From: Fasciola hepatica
Taxonomy: Eukaryota; Platyhelminthes; Trematoda; Plagiorchiida; Fasciolidae
Assembly: GCA_948099385.1 (NCBI GenBank)
Contig: CANUEZ040000191.1
Location: 9,920,001 to 9,984,000 of the forward strand
Length of the DNA stretch: 64,000 bases
Reading direction: 5' to 3'
Positions 9,740 to 22,902 of the stretch are shown here, one piece after another. Numbering within the stretch: position 1 is the stretch's first letter; each line of letters opens with the position of its first letter. The translations under genes and the position numbers were made by a program. Under the pieces are notes generated by a model. That model was not told the DNA's origin. It saw nothing but the letters and a program-made list of their open reading frames with translations, and did not search any database.

Positions 9740-10480
9740 TTCACGGTATTTGGTGATTATTCCAATTTTTAAAGGAATTTAACAGATTCTCCTGTAAAGT
9801 CCACAGGATTTCCGGCTTAGTAATTATCGCATCCCAATTTCCCATCGTGCTCAATCTCCACCGACTGTTCAGAAACTGCGAAATGTGTACTCGTTAAAAC
9901 AAAGCTGGTTTCAGACGCGGCCATGATTGAATCGACCACAAATGTGCTCTTATGGAAACCTCAAAATCACAGACACGAATACTTTAGACTTACACTCTCT
10001 ATGTTCCTCGGTCTGAGGGTGGTGCTAGATTCAGTCGGGTGCATCGTTCTCCGTTAATGTCTCTTATTCAAAAGAACGCTATGGAATTAGATGCCTCTAT
10101 TCCATGGCTTATGTGCGAACAGCCGAAGGCGAATGTCTGCTGATGAAGGTCTTTCACCCGAGTTCTCTTCGGAAAATGATGTTCGTCAGTATTATCCCTT
10201 TTCGCCCTTCATCGTGAATTTCTCACTTCAAATGATTCTCCAGATAGCCTTACCTTTGTGTAAGAATAGTGGCAATTATCTTTGCTCAGGCACTAAACCC
10301 ACTCACTTGTGATACGCGGACGATATTGTTCGTCTGAGATATGATCCAGCTAAGATGCAATCTTTCCCAGGTAGCACGAACAACAACGCAGCTACTTCTT
10401 GACGCCGTTTTTATTTTCGAATTCTACAACGTGGCTGCAAGACTGGGCCAGTGCTACACTATACTTCTTTCTTGCAGGGG
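9740..10480 (+). mobile_element. Non-LTR (LINE) reverse-transcriptase relic
   Basis: Translating with frame changes gives the ordered blocks of a flatworm-type LINE reverse transcriptase: an IIPIF block at about 9,755; a degenerate GFRPG-region; MFLGLRVVLDSV (about 10,001-10,036), matching the usual FLDLKAAFDSV with the catalytic Asp replaced by Gly; CANSRRRMSADEGLSPEF; VRQYYPFSPFIVNF, in place of VRQGCPLSPFLFNF; then, after a stop (10,310-10,312), YADDIV with the intact catalytic YADD at 10,313-10,324; and LQDW near 10,440. Several frameshifts and stops are present, so this is a dead copy. It begins within about 10-20 bp of the end of the satellite array. The clade (RTE or CR1-like) is not settled. 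Weak similarity to the thumb region may continue to about 10,700. Confidence 0.85.
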
Positions 10481-12889
10481 AAGCTTGTGACATTATGTGT
10501 AACGTTTTGATCCCTGTTTATTGACCATCCAGATCCCATTCACTTGCGAATGCCTTGAGTATATCGGTAAATTTGTAAGTTTTGGCATTGCGAATTCTGA
10601 ATTGGGCTGATAAACAGTTCAAGTTTTGAGTCATTCAGGCGTCTTAGTTTTTCCCGTCTAGAGTATTTCAGCCTCATGAATGCTTATAAAAGCACCCCAG
10701 TGACCACATACCCTAAATAACTCAACTTGATATTGATTCCTTTAATTCTGAATATTGATGGAAGAAATGTTGTATATCGTGCCAAGTGACTTTTATCATG
10801 CATCGAAGCATACACTCTCATTTTTCATTTTTATTGAATATGGCACACCCCGATATGCGTCCACCTTTACTAACATCATATCATGGAAAAAAATCCGGAA
10901 ACCTATCCCCAAAGATTGCGTGCACCCCTTAGTATCAGAGATCGAAGAATGTTACGTTCTTCCTCATATTTACTCAGAACATTGCCACTTATTTTACAAG
11001 GACACTGAACTCATGCTTTCGTGTCATTAGCGCCTTTCACAGGAAACCCTCTCATCCACTGCTTGTTTTTTGCAACCGTATAATTACAACGTAGTTTGAT
11101 GAATTCACTTCCCATACGTTTCGCAAACAAATCATGAATGTTCTTTTTTACAAATTGGTATTTTCATCAAGGTGCGGTCGGATGGAAATAATTTACTTCC
11201 AGCCTGGAAGACTCTTATCCCCCTAGCACTGAAGTCAGATGCTCAGGACAGGCACAACACAGCTGAATCTGATGTCTGCCAAAAATACTCAAGGAAGTAA
11301 TTCATGGAAAACAACCTCTCCGAACAGCTATCGGAATAACCGAACAACAAACACAGATGACAGCCAACCGGTCCGCTCTGCTATTAGAAGGCAGTCATTT
11401 ATTGCGATGATTTGGATGATTACCATCAAAATGCTAGATTCCATTGTGACCCAAATAAACTATTCGCAATTTTCCAAAAGGCTGACATTTCAAAAATTTA
11501 AAGAGTTTAAAAACAGATATATTTACATGCTGCCGGAGTCTATGAAGTAACCCAAATACTTTGGACCGGTTGGCTTTGCTTATGGCAGACAAATTTAAGA
11601 CTGTACACTTTGATGAATTCATAACTTTAACCGGCCCCCACTTGTTTCATCCTCTATTCAGAGCTGTTGGCATCTTGCTAAAATGATTCCACGAACGAAA
11701 TGGTTTTGGTCACAGTGACAGTTGCTTGGTAAATGACAATATTTCCTAATGTGTAAAGTGTTGTTGGCCCATGCAAGTCCTTTCATTGAACTGCGTGCAA
11801 CAGAAAATGTGACTAATTCCACTAATCACTAAGTGCGACTCACATTTTCCAATGAAATATTGAGCTACAAAGTATTAGAAAACGGTACTTATGCAAGGTG
11901 GCTATGCAAGAGATAATTTTCTATTATTCTATTAGCCTCATTTTCAAACTATACTATATATAGGTGAATCTGGTGATTATTTGTAAACAATGCTTCATGA
12001 AAAATCCCATTAACCCAGTTTGCTGGCTCAGACTTGATTTATCTCTCTTCTTAGTAGAGTTTATTCCCCAGATGGGTAAAAACGTTAGAATTCATTTATT
12101 TGATGTTTCCTAATGAAACTACCCATCATTGCGACCAACTGATTATCTGTAAAAATATTTCACTCTAAAATACCTGTGTTTAGCATTTATTCTCGTTATT
12201 CGGATAACAGTTACTTCTGGGAAACGGATATGTCTCACCAGTATTTCTGATCTATTATCTGAGTGACACTGGACACTAATGGGATGTTCCGTCTGCGGAT
12301 GAATCCCACGGGAAAAGAACATGAATTTTGGCAAAGTGTAATGGCATCCCACGGTTGTCTTCTGTAAAGGACGGGATTAACTTGAACCTACCGAACTAAC
12401 ATGGTCCTCTGTAACATTTTGACGACACAAATAACTGAAACGTCTTTTACTTATTAAGGACAGATGGAAACAGGTCATGCATGAAAAAGACAACAACATC
12501 AGAACACAGAGCATGGATGACAACAGAAACGACAACAAAGAAGTGATAGCTAAAGGAGTGGATGCATTTTGATTCATAGTCTACGTAAACATGATGAGCA
12601 ATGCGGATATGTACGGCAGTGACTTTAGAGTGAAAAGCTTTCAAACATAGTTTCGAGAGGTTCCTAGGCGAAAATGATTTTAACCATGTCTGCTCACATG
12701 TTTTACAAGCCATGGTTAGATAAACCTTTGCATCAAATTATTGCGATACGAAGAAACAAGTTATTTCTACGTCTTTTCTTCACCCACGAAGTCAATCATC
12801 ACTATAATTCATCATGCTTTCACGCGAAACACTCTGGACGAGCATCACTTCCACCGTCCCCATATATATTTGAAATCTGATCTTAAAAT
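10481..12889. other. No recognised gene
   Basis: Open frames here are short (for example 91 codons at 10,755 and 103 codons at 11,239) and lack convincing splice sites, domain blocks or start context. I see no named element beyond a possible LINE tail up to about 10,700. Confidence 0.4.
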
Positions 12890-12899
12890 CCCGTTTCTA

Positions 12900-13085
12900 T
12901 TCTAGGATCTGTTCAATTTCCTCCCGTTTTGAAACTCACTTTGAGAGAGGATGATCCAGTGCACACTTTGGGCGTAGATAACAACTGTCTCCTTCGTAGA
13001 ATCGCTAGGGCAGACAAGAAAGCATTCTTGTCCGCATGCCGAATGAACGTGTATGCCATCCAGACAGAGGGGAAAAGGGTCTTAG
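12900..13085 (+). mobile_element. LINE C-terminal fragment, very decayed
   Basis: The frame around 12,935-13,010 reads TLREDDP...VDNNCLLRRIARA. This aligns with the conserved post-RT segment of flatworm LINEs (ETWTLRxEDVRRLxVFDNRCLRRIAR). Just upstream an alternative frame gives FETHFER for CETW-LR. After about 13,030 a possible RMPNER block follows. Only this segment is left. Confidence 0.6.
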
Positions 13086-13100
13086 CTTAAGAATTTTTCC

Positions 13101-14280
13101 TAGAGGATACACGTCAGTATCCCTGAAATAAAATGCCGCTAAACCTGGTGGAACACGTTCCTACGAAAACGTTTGCGTTAGGGTTTGAATAGATCCCTTC
13201 GAACGATGCATTTTATGCAGTGTCTTGTTGCTGTAATAAAAAGCGATGTTAAGAATGAGATTGTCATCAAAAAGTATTTTGCTTTCGTTTGCTGATCAAT
13301 GAATCGGTAAATGTTCCTGTTCTAAGGTTTTCCAGAAGTTTGATGTAGAGAGTGATTGTTTCTACGTAGCCCTTGACGAGATGTGCGAAACAAAGAAGGT
13401 TTTCTTAAAACAGGGAACTCCCATTTCCTGTGGGCTTTAGCAGCACATTTGCCTGACAAAAGTTATTAAATTAGTTTTGTCTGACTTAGGGGATGCTGTA
13501 CTCATATGGTGAATACTAGAGTGTTGGTACCTCGCCCGAGGATATAGTTCAAATGTTATTGGACTATCTAACACCGGAGACGTTTGATCAAAGATAGTTT
13601 ATTCTTCAACGGTTTTATAAGCTTGACCATTTTCTAACAGTTGCAGAAGACTCTATGGGACTAACGAGGTTCAATGTGGTAGTTTCTTGAGGTCGGGCCC
13701 AGTAAGGGAATATTGATTTGATTGGTTCTTTATTCTCTGAAGCATTGACGATAATGATGTTTAACGAGTTTTTTAAATAGTTGTGTTGAATTGTGCTCCG
13801 GAGGGGCTTTCTACGCGAATCTCATTGTCCGCGAGAGAGTTTGTGTCCCTCATCACGATTCCTAACAGCTACTGCAGAGTGAGACTCTGCAGGCAAAATT
13901 GGATAATTTGCTCGCCTTTGAGTTATGGAGGAATGGCATCATTACTTATTCTATGTATCGCAAACTAGTATCCTGAGTCATGGCAAGATATTTTTCGGGA
14001 TACATGGATTGGTCTAAGAACAGCATGCATCTTTATTTGCACTGAATACAAATCTGCAGGTTTTTTAGCTAATGTCAATTCGACAATTCCTTTAAACGTT
14101 TACTGTTTTCATTTGTGATAGCTTCGTAAAAAGAAATTCAAGAGACAAGGTAGTTTTTGGGAGGAATTCGTGCTCCAGATTGACAACAAAACTAAATGTT
14201 TGTAGATATATAATGCATGCCGTAGCACCAATGCTTAGCTTGAGTTTTTTTGAACATGTTCACGGACAATAATTGCTAAC
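13101..14280. other. No recognised gene; one perfect small hairpin
   Basis: Holds a 61-codon open frame at 13,783-13,968 with no recognisable domain, and a perfect 9-bp inverted repeat with a 3-nt loop at 13,872-13,892 (CTGCAGAGT-GAG-ACTCTGCAG). Nothing else is supported. Confidence 0.4.
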
Positions 14281-14340
14281 TGATTTACAATGATGTGCAG
14301 TGCTTCCATGGTGATTTTGGTAGGTTGAACGTTTAAACTA
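14281..14340 (+). repeat. Worn dispersed fragment of the satellite monomer
   Basis: GTGCAGTGCTTCCATGGTGATTTT followed by GGTTGAACGTTTAAACT matches the segment just after the hammerhead in the array (AGTGAGTGCTTCCATGGATTT...TTGAGCGTTCAAGCT) with scattered substitutions. Confidence 0.55.
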
Positions 14341-15074
14341 ACTTTTCGTTTTATTAGAAGTACTTTTCACCCAAAGTCAGGTGTGCGTGCGGTAATGAAA
14401 ACATCCAACATCTCATAAACTTATCCTGAGGACATCGGTCGGATCAATAAACAACATTTTTGAAAAGCAGATTAGTTGGTCCTAATGCAACAATGGATCT
14501 TTAGAATACCACCGCAACAGATCCGACGCAGTTAGATATTGCTTTCTTATCAGAGAAGAGTGTTACGCAGAAGTAGTAGTCTCCAGTCATATGTAGTTTT
14601 CAAACACGACGGATTACGTACGTTCTTTTTCAGGAAAGAAACAGAAGCTTCGGTTTTTGTGGGTGACGGAATTTGTGCTGAAAGCCTGGTGTAATGAACA
14701 AATTTCAAGTTATTGGTGCGATCATGTGATGACGTCGATTCCCAGGAAAGCTAAGAGGCGCTCTTTTGTAAACCAAAAAGGAACAGGCTCATTGAGCATC
14801 AAAACAAAACTGGCGCGATTATTCCTCATGGATTAACTAGCTCTCATGAAGTAAGTACTTGTGAAAATCTAGTGAGTCGCCGATTCAACTGGGGTTTTAT
14901 CGACCGTATGTATAACAATCGTTAAGTTTGAGGCCACATACACGTCTATTTAAGGCCAACAGAAGCTGTCTCCCATGGTCAGAAGACATCTAAATAAGTA
15001 GAACACACAAATCTCTGATACCGTTGGTCACTGAACGTTGAGCCAGAAAAAACAAATTCTGTTTTCCAATCATT

Positions 15075-15300
15075 GTATGTCAACAGCCGAAGCCGAATAG
15101 ACATCTACCGGGATCTTTCACCCGAGTTCATCGTGTGTAAATGTGTCTTTTAAGTTTGCCTTCTTTTGCTCATCTTATTCCGTTTCACTATTGAAATGAG
15201 CCTTCATATGACCCTAAACTCATGTTAGAATTGCATCAATTTATGACAAAGCGGCAAGCTTTCTGATCCTGAAAACATGAACAGTATTTTTCTTCCGGGT
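15075..15300 (+). mobile_element. LINE reverse-transcriptase fragment
   Basis: About 15,083-15,135 reads NSRSRIDIYRDLSPEF, the same block as CANSRRRMSADEGLSPEF in the relic at 10.1 kb. Further on, SDPENMNSIFLPG (about 15,262-15,300) corresponds to the segment after YADD (EDADKMQSLL). Stops and frameshifts lie between. It is probably a second copy of the same LINE family. Confidence 0.65.
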
Positions 15301-15309
15301 AAAGATGGA

Positions 15310-16175
15310 AGGAATTGGTTAATTTTAATATATGGCGTCACCACTAATGTATATTTTGTGGAATGTTTTCTGAAACCTCAAATCAAAACATCTTACTGTA
15401 GAACTGAGTTGGCTTTACTGGTCTAGATTATTCTGTTTTCTGAACAGTTATATCTTCCACGGTTGTCAGATTCCAGGTGAAGAATTATCACACGAACAGA
15501 AAACACACTTTCCTCTTGGTAAACTCAGCCACCTGCGGCACCAGCGTGACATCCGATTGTCTGTCTAGGGTCGAGCTTACAATGCAATAGTTGGATCCGT
15601 TTTTTATTCGGCCTCAGAACAAGGCCGCTGAGGTGAAAAGATCATTTGTTTTTTAAGCACCAGTGTCATCTGATTTTCACTGCACTATGGTGGGAAAGCC
15701 GCTAGGGTTAGGTATGTGATTCTGGGGACAACGGGTCAATCTCACGAACAGTTTAAATGAATAAATTGTCTAGGACGTGTTATGATTGCCAGTAAATGAG
15801 CTTTCCGGGCTTGTCCTATTTCTGGGACAGTCAGTTGGTAACCGGTAGGTCTGTATGGCCACTCCAGGGCACGGCAAATTATACAAGAAACTGTAGACTT
15901 GGATATGAACGACTTTTGAAACGTCCTGTAAGGGATCTATGTGACCTATCTATCAGATGGTTATGGATAACAGGTGACATAGCCAGGCATAGCTTCAGTG
16001 GAATGGTTCAGCTTGGGTCTTTTTCATCTTTAGGATTTCCACCTGTCAATTTTCAGTTTTCTTTTGCTTTGTTTCTATCAATTCTGCCCTCAGCTTTACG
16101 TTTCTGCAAGGAATTAACAAGAACCAGAGCTCAGATTGGCGGGGTTTATGTTTTACGTGAAAGAATGTGAGGGAT
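15310..16175 (+). other. No recognised gene; one 124-codon open frame
   Basis: An open frame at 15,796-16,170 (124 codons, ATG start) has no domain I recognise, low complexity in its middle and no convincing splice sites. It may be chance or an eroded element. The stretch 15,607-15,632 has a short inverted repeat. Confidence 0.25.
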
Positions 16176-16179
16176 GAAA

Positions 16180-16470
16180 TTATCCGAAAATGCGGTATCC
16201 CTCTACTCACATTTATTGCAGCAATGGTTTCTAGTTAGTTTACCGAAACACCAACATTTTAGTAAAGCACCTACAGAGGAGTGGTCCGTCACTGGAGTCG
16301 TTCGTTGTGCGGGAAATGCTCTCAAACTCAAAGCATTTGTGGAAAAAATGCAATCTGTAAAGTGAGACACTGATAACCAGTCCAGACATCTTGGATGTTA
16401 GGTGCTCAACTGACAATGGTTTGGCCTGAGTGTGAACATTTGAGGATGGGGAAGGCTTGTCTCATTTTCA
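16180..16470 (+). repeat. Worn solo copy of the satellite monomer
   Basis: CCTACAGAGGAGTGG...GGAGTCGTTCGTTGTGCGGGAAATGC (16,269-16,320) matches the monomer block CCTACAGAGAA...GGAGTCGATCGGTGTGCGCGAAGC. The stretch 16,370-16,430 (TGATAACCAGTCC...CTTGGATGTTAG...CAATGGTTTGG) matches TGATAGCCATCCC...CTTGTGTTGTTGAG...CAATGGTTCAG. A hammerhead-like end follows (GTGTGAACATTTGAGGATGG) but the core boxes are gone. It sits alone, so the family can disperse. Confidence 0.6.
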
Positions 16471-19400
16471 CTGTTATTGACTTCTTGCGACGACAAAGAA
16501 GCCATTCAACCTTTCTTTGATTTTCCATTGAGAGCTAAGCGGTGATACTGCAGGCCAAACCCATCTATCTATGGGTAAAGTTTAATTGAGTTGAATGAAT
16601 GAACGTGCTGATTGGAACAAGTGAATATCGAGGCACAAATCGAAGTATCAAATACTCGTCAATCTTCATTGCAATGCATTTATACGTAGGATGATCTGAA
16701 TACCATTTTTCTTTACTGTCCTGTATCCCGTGCCTGGGTTGTTGGACCAGATTTTTCTGCAACTCGCAGGTTGACAGCCAACATATCGTGTAACGTAAAC
16801 AACTTCTCTACGTCGGATGCAGCGGATGGTTCTAAATATTTTTTAAATAAAAATCCACTTGTTAATTCTTTATTCGGTCTATTTTATTGCTATTAGATTT
16901 CCACTTCATAAAGTGGTTAAAGTTCGATTTTATCCCTTCTCTGGCTGTCAGTTGGAGGGGAAATCACTTCATTCATAAAGGATTTCATTATACTTTACCC
17001 GTGCACAGCTCACCATTGGTTTCAATAGAACTGCCAAATCATATTCTTTGAGGATGAGAAAAGTGTTGTTCGGGACTTCATGGTTTCTGGATAATGTTTC
17101 CACAGCGGGCGATGGACATCTTGTGAAAAAGTCAAACAGCGGTCAGAATTTGATGAGCAACCTGTCCAAAGTAAAATAAGAGTCCAGATGATGTGCGCGA
17201 TGCTGAGTCTTGAAAGTTATTGGGCAAACTATGCTACTCTTCCAATGCTTGGCCCATTCCATAACGGAACTATCTAGACAACACCAGTGACTCATATTTT
17301 GTTTTACTGACTTATCCTTTCTAAAGTAGCCTCCAGGGAAACAAATTGCGCCAGTTCTGTTCCTTCTGTTCAACTCTATATCTGTTTTTCATTCGAGGTG
17401 AAAAGGGGAGTAAGAGCGTCGTAAAAACCTCTACTTTGTGAGCGATAAGCTGTCAATATTTAAAATATAAAAAAATTACCTTCGCAATCACAAAGTGTTA
17501 TCCTTGAGATAAGCTCATGAAAGCAAACCTGATGAACGACCCAAAGGTATACACGTGAGATCAACTATCCTGCAACCGCAACAGGTGTTCGATTCAATTT
17601 TGGGAGGTGATGCTGAAACAACACAGTTGATTGGTCCTAACAAACTGGATCGGCCGATTTCATATCATGTCTACTGTTCACCGCGGTACGTGGTAGAAGT
17701 ACTATTTATTGTATAAAGTTGCAAGGGTAAATGGTCTGAAGTATTGTTATCGGAAAGTTGGGAATCGTATGTCGTTGCCATTAGAATATGCCAGTTTTAC
17801 ACGTTATCGGTTTCACACGTTCATGTTAGATTATGTATCACCAGGGTTCCACGTGATTTGTCTGTGTATCTAAATCCAAATAAGCTATGGTTGCACACAA
17901 CACATTTGAATATGTATCTTGCGAATTCCGGCGTTGTTCAGCGTGTTCTCAAACTGGCAATACTAAAAGACATTTTAGGTTAGGATTCGGAAAAAATATG
18001 AATCTCACTACCGTGGTTGTTCTCAGTAGTAATATTGGAAATTCGAAGCTTCCAGGAGGCCTTACGCCCGATTGGCACTGTTCATGATTAAAAGTGCAAA
18101 TATCAATTCCATGGTCGATCTTCTTGTCAAAGGCTTATCATGCGCTCCATTCCGAGATAGAGGACAAGAATGATTTAGTCGAAACCAATGCCGTTGTGGT
18201 TGGTATTATTGAACATTTATTTTGCTTTCTTTTGAGCAAACCTTTCTTTTGTAATGTTCTGTTATCCGCTAATTATCAGGAGAAACAAACGGATTTAGGC
18301 AGTTATCCATCTCAATTTCATATGGGTTAGATTACATTGGAAAACAGAATGGCTCTGTTGATATCGATACGCGAAGCTAACCAGCTGATGCAATGAGTGC
18401 ATTTTCTGGACCTGTTAGGGTTTACTTTTTCTTACCGAAGATTTTCCTATGGGCTAGAGAATAAAAGGAGTTGTTCGGAAACAAAGCGAAAGGTAATATA
18501 AAATGATCAGCAAAATGCTTCAGTTGCCATTCTGGCGATGAACAAATTAAATCCATGACATGAACGATTGCCCAGTATATTTAGCTGAGCATGATCAAAG
18601 ATTAAAAAAATGGAAGGTAGAAACTGCGTTCCGTATGCGACAATTAAATGATTTGTTAAAAATGTCCCCTTACAGCTCACAATGAGCAACGAGCAAAGCG
18701 AGTTGTGTAACACTACTGATAAGCAACATAATTCACAAAAAACTATTTTTTACATGATCTGAGGGGGGGGGACCTACGTTAAGTATTTGTGTTTGCTTGC
18801 CTGAGAGTTTCGCAAACACCGAGTTGCCCGTTTCTGATCAGGAGTTTTCGTCGTAAGCCATATGGGATGTGGTAAAGGAATGTCAACAAAATATTTGCGA
18901 CCTCCCATTTGGATCGTCTGGACCTAATGGTAGCTCTCACTGGATGATTCAGTTACAATTCTCTCACCGTTTTCTTACGTCGTTCAATGTTTTCTGACTG
19001 AGAATACTGATCACCATCGGATTTCAGTAGTCCAGTTGCTTCCCTGATGACGTTGGTCAGTACCCATTCATGATATTTTACGACTTTGGGTGCAAATAAC
19101 TAAATTGCTCCTTACTCATCCTGTTGACTGTCAGTCACGATGATAAAATTTATTAGGGATGACTCATCTGGGCACAAACATGTTCATTACAGTAGATGTA
19201 TATCTTGGTTGCTTTAGGCCAAATGAAGCCGATCTGTGCCACATAAATTATCCCATGAACTGCAATTCATGTGCATGCAAACCAAATTATAGCACAAAGA
19301 GTGTAGATTCTACAAAGACTAACTCAGCGAATCACGCATATAAAAACGCACATATATATGATATGAGTCATCGAAATAATAGACTTGGTCTTACTTGACT

Positions 19401-20560
19401 GTACTTGCTGGTCACAGCAAGATGGTGAGTCCATTCAAATATCATAGATCACATTAACATTCAGTATTTGGATCTATGTAGCCTTTTCTACGCTAATCTT
19501 CGGCAATTTTCAGAAAGTGACGCATTCTGACTAGTGAGTAATAAATCGATGATGTGAGAGGAGTCAGTTCTCTTTCGTACGCATTATGATGGGCACATAT
19601 GAAGCCAGAAGACAAACGAGAGTGCAACCCAGTTGTGAAATTTGGGTTTGGATTATTCATGAAAAGGGGGGGGGGGGAAGATAATTTGACATAGGTGTAT
19701 TTGACATACATTTTATTGACTACTCATGAGGCGCCGTACAAGAAAAGCTTGACTAGAGACCCACACTGATCTACTCTAATTAAGCTCCTTATTCGTGGTA
19801 CTGTAGTAGCACAACTGAAATGAAGCTTAGGAGATGTTCCGTCGATTTGATTATATCAGTGAAAGAGGGAAGGCCATTCAATAAGGAGAAAACTACGAAT
19901 ATATGCAACATATGCGTGTGCTCTTTGCACACTTACTGACTGATAGAACTAATTGCAAACATTCCGGATCAGAATAACAAGATAATAAAGGCTACAGAAA
20001 TGCACGTTAGTTCTGTTGCAGAATCAAAGATATACAAATCTTTTGAATCAGGTTAACTATTTCGTAGATCGTATTAAAACCGTACACTGTGAATGCTCGC
20101 TACACTTCTTCACCAGGATTCTGATTGGATGACATTTTCTGGCTTATATCTCCACAGAGCTGCATCCAGTCAATGCTTGCTGAACCACTTCAATCTTTAT
20201 CCCCTGAGAATTGGGCCCGCCTGTCAATCCAAGGCTAGTCAGTGAGTTTTGGTCTCTTTAGTAGTCGTTTTTGCTGGCGGAATAGGTGAATCTTTGATAT
20301 GAATACAATACCCGTAATCTTGATAATAGTTTGATGAAGTTTTCTCCAAGTGATTTAGCACGTTGTTTAACGTTCGTAGTCATGAAAATATGTGACGTCG
20401 CTGGAAAGGACACTTAAGTGATGATCGCGGATTTCTCGACTAGCGTAGACCAGACCTACTGTCGGCTGGGCTGCCGGGTAGTAAAACAACCTGCAACGCA
20501 AGTTCTTCAGCATCCGATCAGTGTGCAGGCCAAAGTGCAAAGATAATTAGAGAGGGAAGA
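16471..20560. other. No recognised gene or element
   Basis: Short open frames only. Two guanine runs stand out, nine Gs at 18,763-18,771 and twelve Gs at 19,666-19,677. I find no domain, repeat unit or splice-bounded exon. Confidence 0.4.
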
Positions 20561-20602
20561 CATTGTGACAAATGAGAAGTTGCTATTCTGGGAACATATT
20601 GC

Positions 20603-21049
20603 ATGCTATCTCGCGACGAAAAAGTCAAGCAGAGGGCAAACCATTTTCAAATATGTCCAAAGCAAGATAACGGAACGAGTGCCGTCACAGAATCGGATCC
20701 TGTGTCAACTTCGTCAGATGGTGGTTGCCTGCCGAATGAACACTGTCTTCGGGTTGAACTTTGTAAAAAGTCCACAAACGCGAACTCCGTAGAGCCGAAA
20801 TTTATCATCAGTGGGAAGCAGTTTGCAAAATCCATGGCTTCGGGTAAAAGCGACACGCGCAGTGCGAGAGTTGTGGTGACCATTATTGGAGCTGGTCTTA
20901 TCCGTGTCGTGGACGTTGTGTGGGTACGAAAATATGTAGACGAAAGGGCTTGCATAGTACAAATTTGGTTAGTGTTTGATTGTAGCGGAACAGCGTATGT
21001 CATAAAGCACGCCAGTGTTCTCTGTCTTGCGAGTCGCTTAATTACTTGA
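20603..21049 (+). other. Longest open frame of the window (148 codons), unassigned
   Basis: An ATG-started frame of 148 codons in a GC-richer patch. It is serine- and valine-rich with no motif I recognise, and an antisense frame of 140 codons overlaps it almost entirely. Its length comes from a local lack of stop codons on both strands, which weakens the coding case. It could be an exon or an old retrocopy; no strong donor or acceptor decides it. Unknown. Confidence 0.2.
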
Positions 21050-22900
21050 TGGAAATCCTCAAATTTCACTTACATAATACTAGGGAAGCTGAGGTGACGG
21101 CTTATGGTTTCGCTGGCCTTGAACGGTTTTTGACCCCTTTGTGTGATATTTGCCTGTTTCTTACTAGTAGGACAATCAGCTGCGGCTACTGGCACCACGC
21201 CATTTGGGTCCACCTTGTATAAGCCAGCCGAGCATCACGATCGACAACGTCACCATAATTCGCAGATGATGAGATTACATATACGATTTTTCTCGTCTAG
21301 GAGCACCCACATTTAGTTCGACCTGAGCACATGCGTTTGCAGTAGGCACTAAAAACACGCCAAAATTACCGTGAGAATGCAGAAAACCGTTCGATCTAGC
21401 TTCACTAACCAACGTTTTATTACGATAGAGGAAAATTCTAGAATTTTGCCGGCATCAAGACAATAGTCAACTCATCAATTTTTAAAAAATTTTCACATTC
21501 TATAGGTTTAGTGAGTTTTGGTTTGTCACATAGCGTGGAGATACCCCAGAATTTTCGACGAATCGCTCCACTATCTCGTAGCACGCTAGTCGATCCTAAT
21601 TGGGAGCCCATAATAAGAAGCAGATATCCTGACATGGAAAAGATCCACCAAACGTTTTCTCAGAAAATTATTGCATAATGCTTCTCACCGGTCCTTTGTG
21701 TACTGTTCACATCTCCACCATCCAACATCTGCCGAAGCACCATCAAACCTTCTTATGACCCAGCATCATCGTTTTCCACGTCATGTTGACAATAGGACAA
21801 CCAAATAAAGTTGTTTGTTTGATAAATATCCTACTGGAGGAAAGTATCAACCATCAAACTGATTTGTCTCAATTATTCAGGTCTGGTTTGTATCTACCGT
21901 CAACTACGCCCCCTTTTGCCAGATCTAATGTAGCAAGAAAGAGCTGACCATTGTGCACTTGTTTTTTCTACTGTAAATTAGGGGATGTTATAAGCAATAC
22001 CCTGTCTGATCCAATAAACGGCGGATCTGTAGAAGAAGAGTGTACACCAGTGTAAATTATTTTTGTAATTTGTATTTTGATGACATCCTCGCTTGTCCCA
22101 CTCATGAGTAGTGTGTACATGCATCATGAACCTCGATTATTTATTGTTCCATTAGCCGTTTCTACTGTACTGACGCAGTTCACATTTGCGTTTATGACGT
22201 ATAGTGCATGAACATTTTCCGTTCATGTTCCTGACTCAGTTGTTCTATGATTGTACGTTTCCTTTGCAAGAAACGTTTGCCCAGCATTTTACTCACGCAT
22301 AGAAACTGCCCACCGGAGGTTTGCACTCCCGACCTCCGCCCCACTGCTTCCGCCCTGAACCGACAGACCACAGAGCAGATTTGCAATATGAACAATTCTT
22401 TTCCAGGTCCATCCGTTCACTTCGACAAACATCACTTCCGTTATTTTCGGTTGCTACCATTTGTACTTTCACATTGGTGACGCCTTAGAGTATACAAATC
22501 TGTATATTCTAATTGCAGTATATTTTCTTATCCTCTGACTGAAGCTTAATTTCATGTTTACCGAAAAGCCTTTTGATACACTATATGTATCATAACCGTG
22601 CTGCGCTACAGTTTCGCTTGACTCCTTGCTTAGTGGACCTTTTATGACAGCAGTGTCTTGATTCATCTCATAACTTTTTGTACTGTTGTTCTTGGTTGCT
22701 CACTTGTCTGTATGTCATTTGCTTTTGTGTATTTCCATGTTTCTCATTATTTAGAACCATGGTTTCACTTTTGGAGTTTGCTTTGCTGCCAGTAGCCCTG
22801 TACAGCCCATACCGTGCGTAAATCTATTGAGACTATGTTTTCGGACTGTCCAATTAGTCGGGGTAGTTTCTACAGTTAGCCAGTAACCAATTTTCATCTG
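21050..22900. other. No recognised gene or element
   Basis: Only short open frames; a GC-richer patch at 22,310-22,385 has frames on both strands without recognised domains. Confidence 0.35.
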
Positions 22901-22902
22901 AA

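Noticed and set aside
18763..19677. G-runs as G-quadruplex or regulatory elements
   Set aside because: Isolated single runs of 9 and 12 Gs without the repeated spacing a quadruplex needs.
20647..21069. 140-codon minus-strand frame
   Set aside because: Shadow of the 148-codon plus-strand frame; no motif or splice support on either strand.
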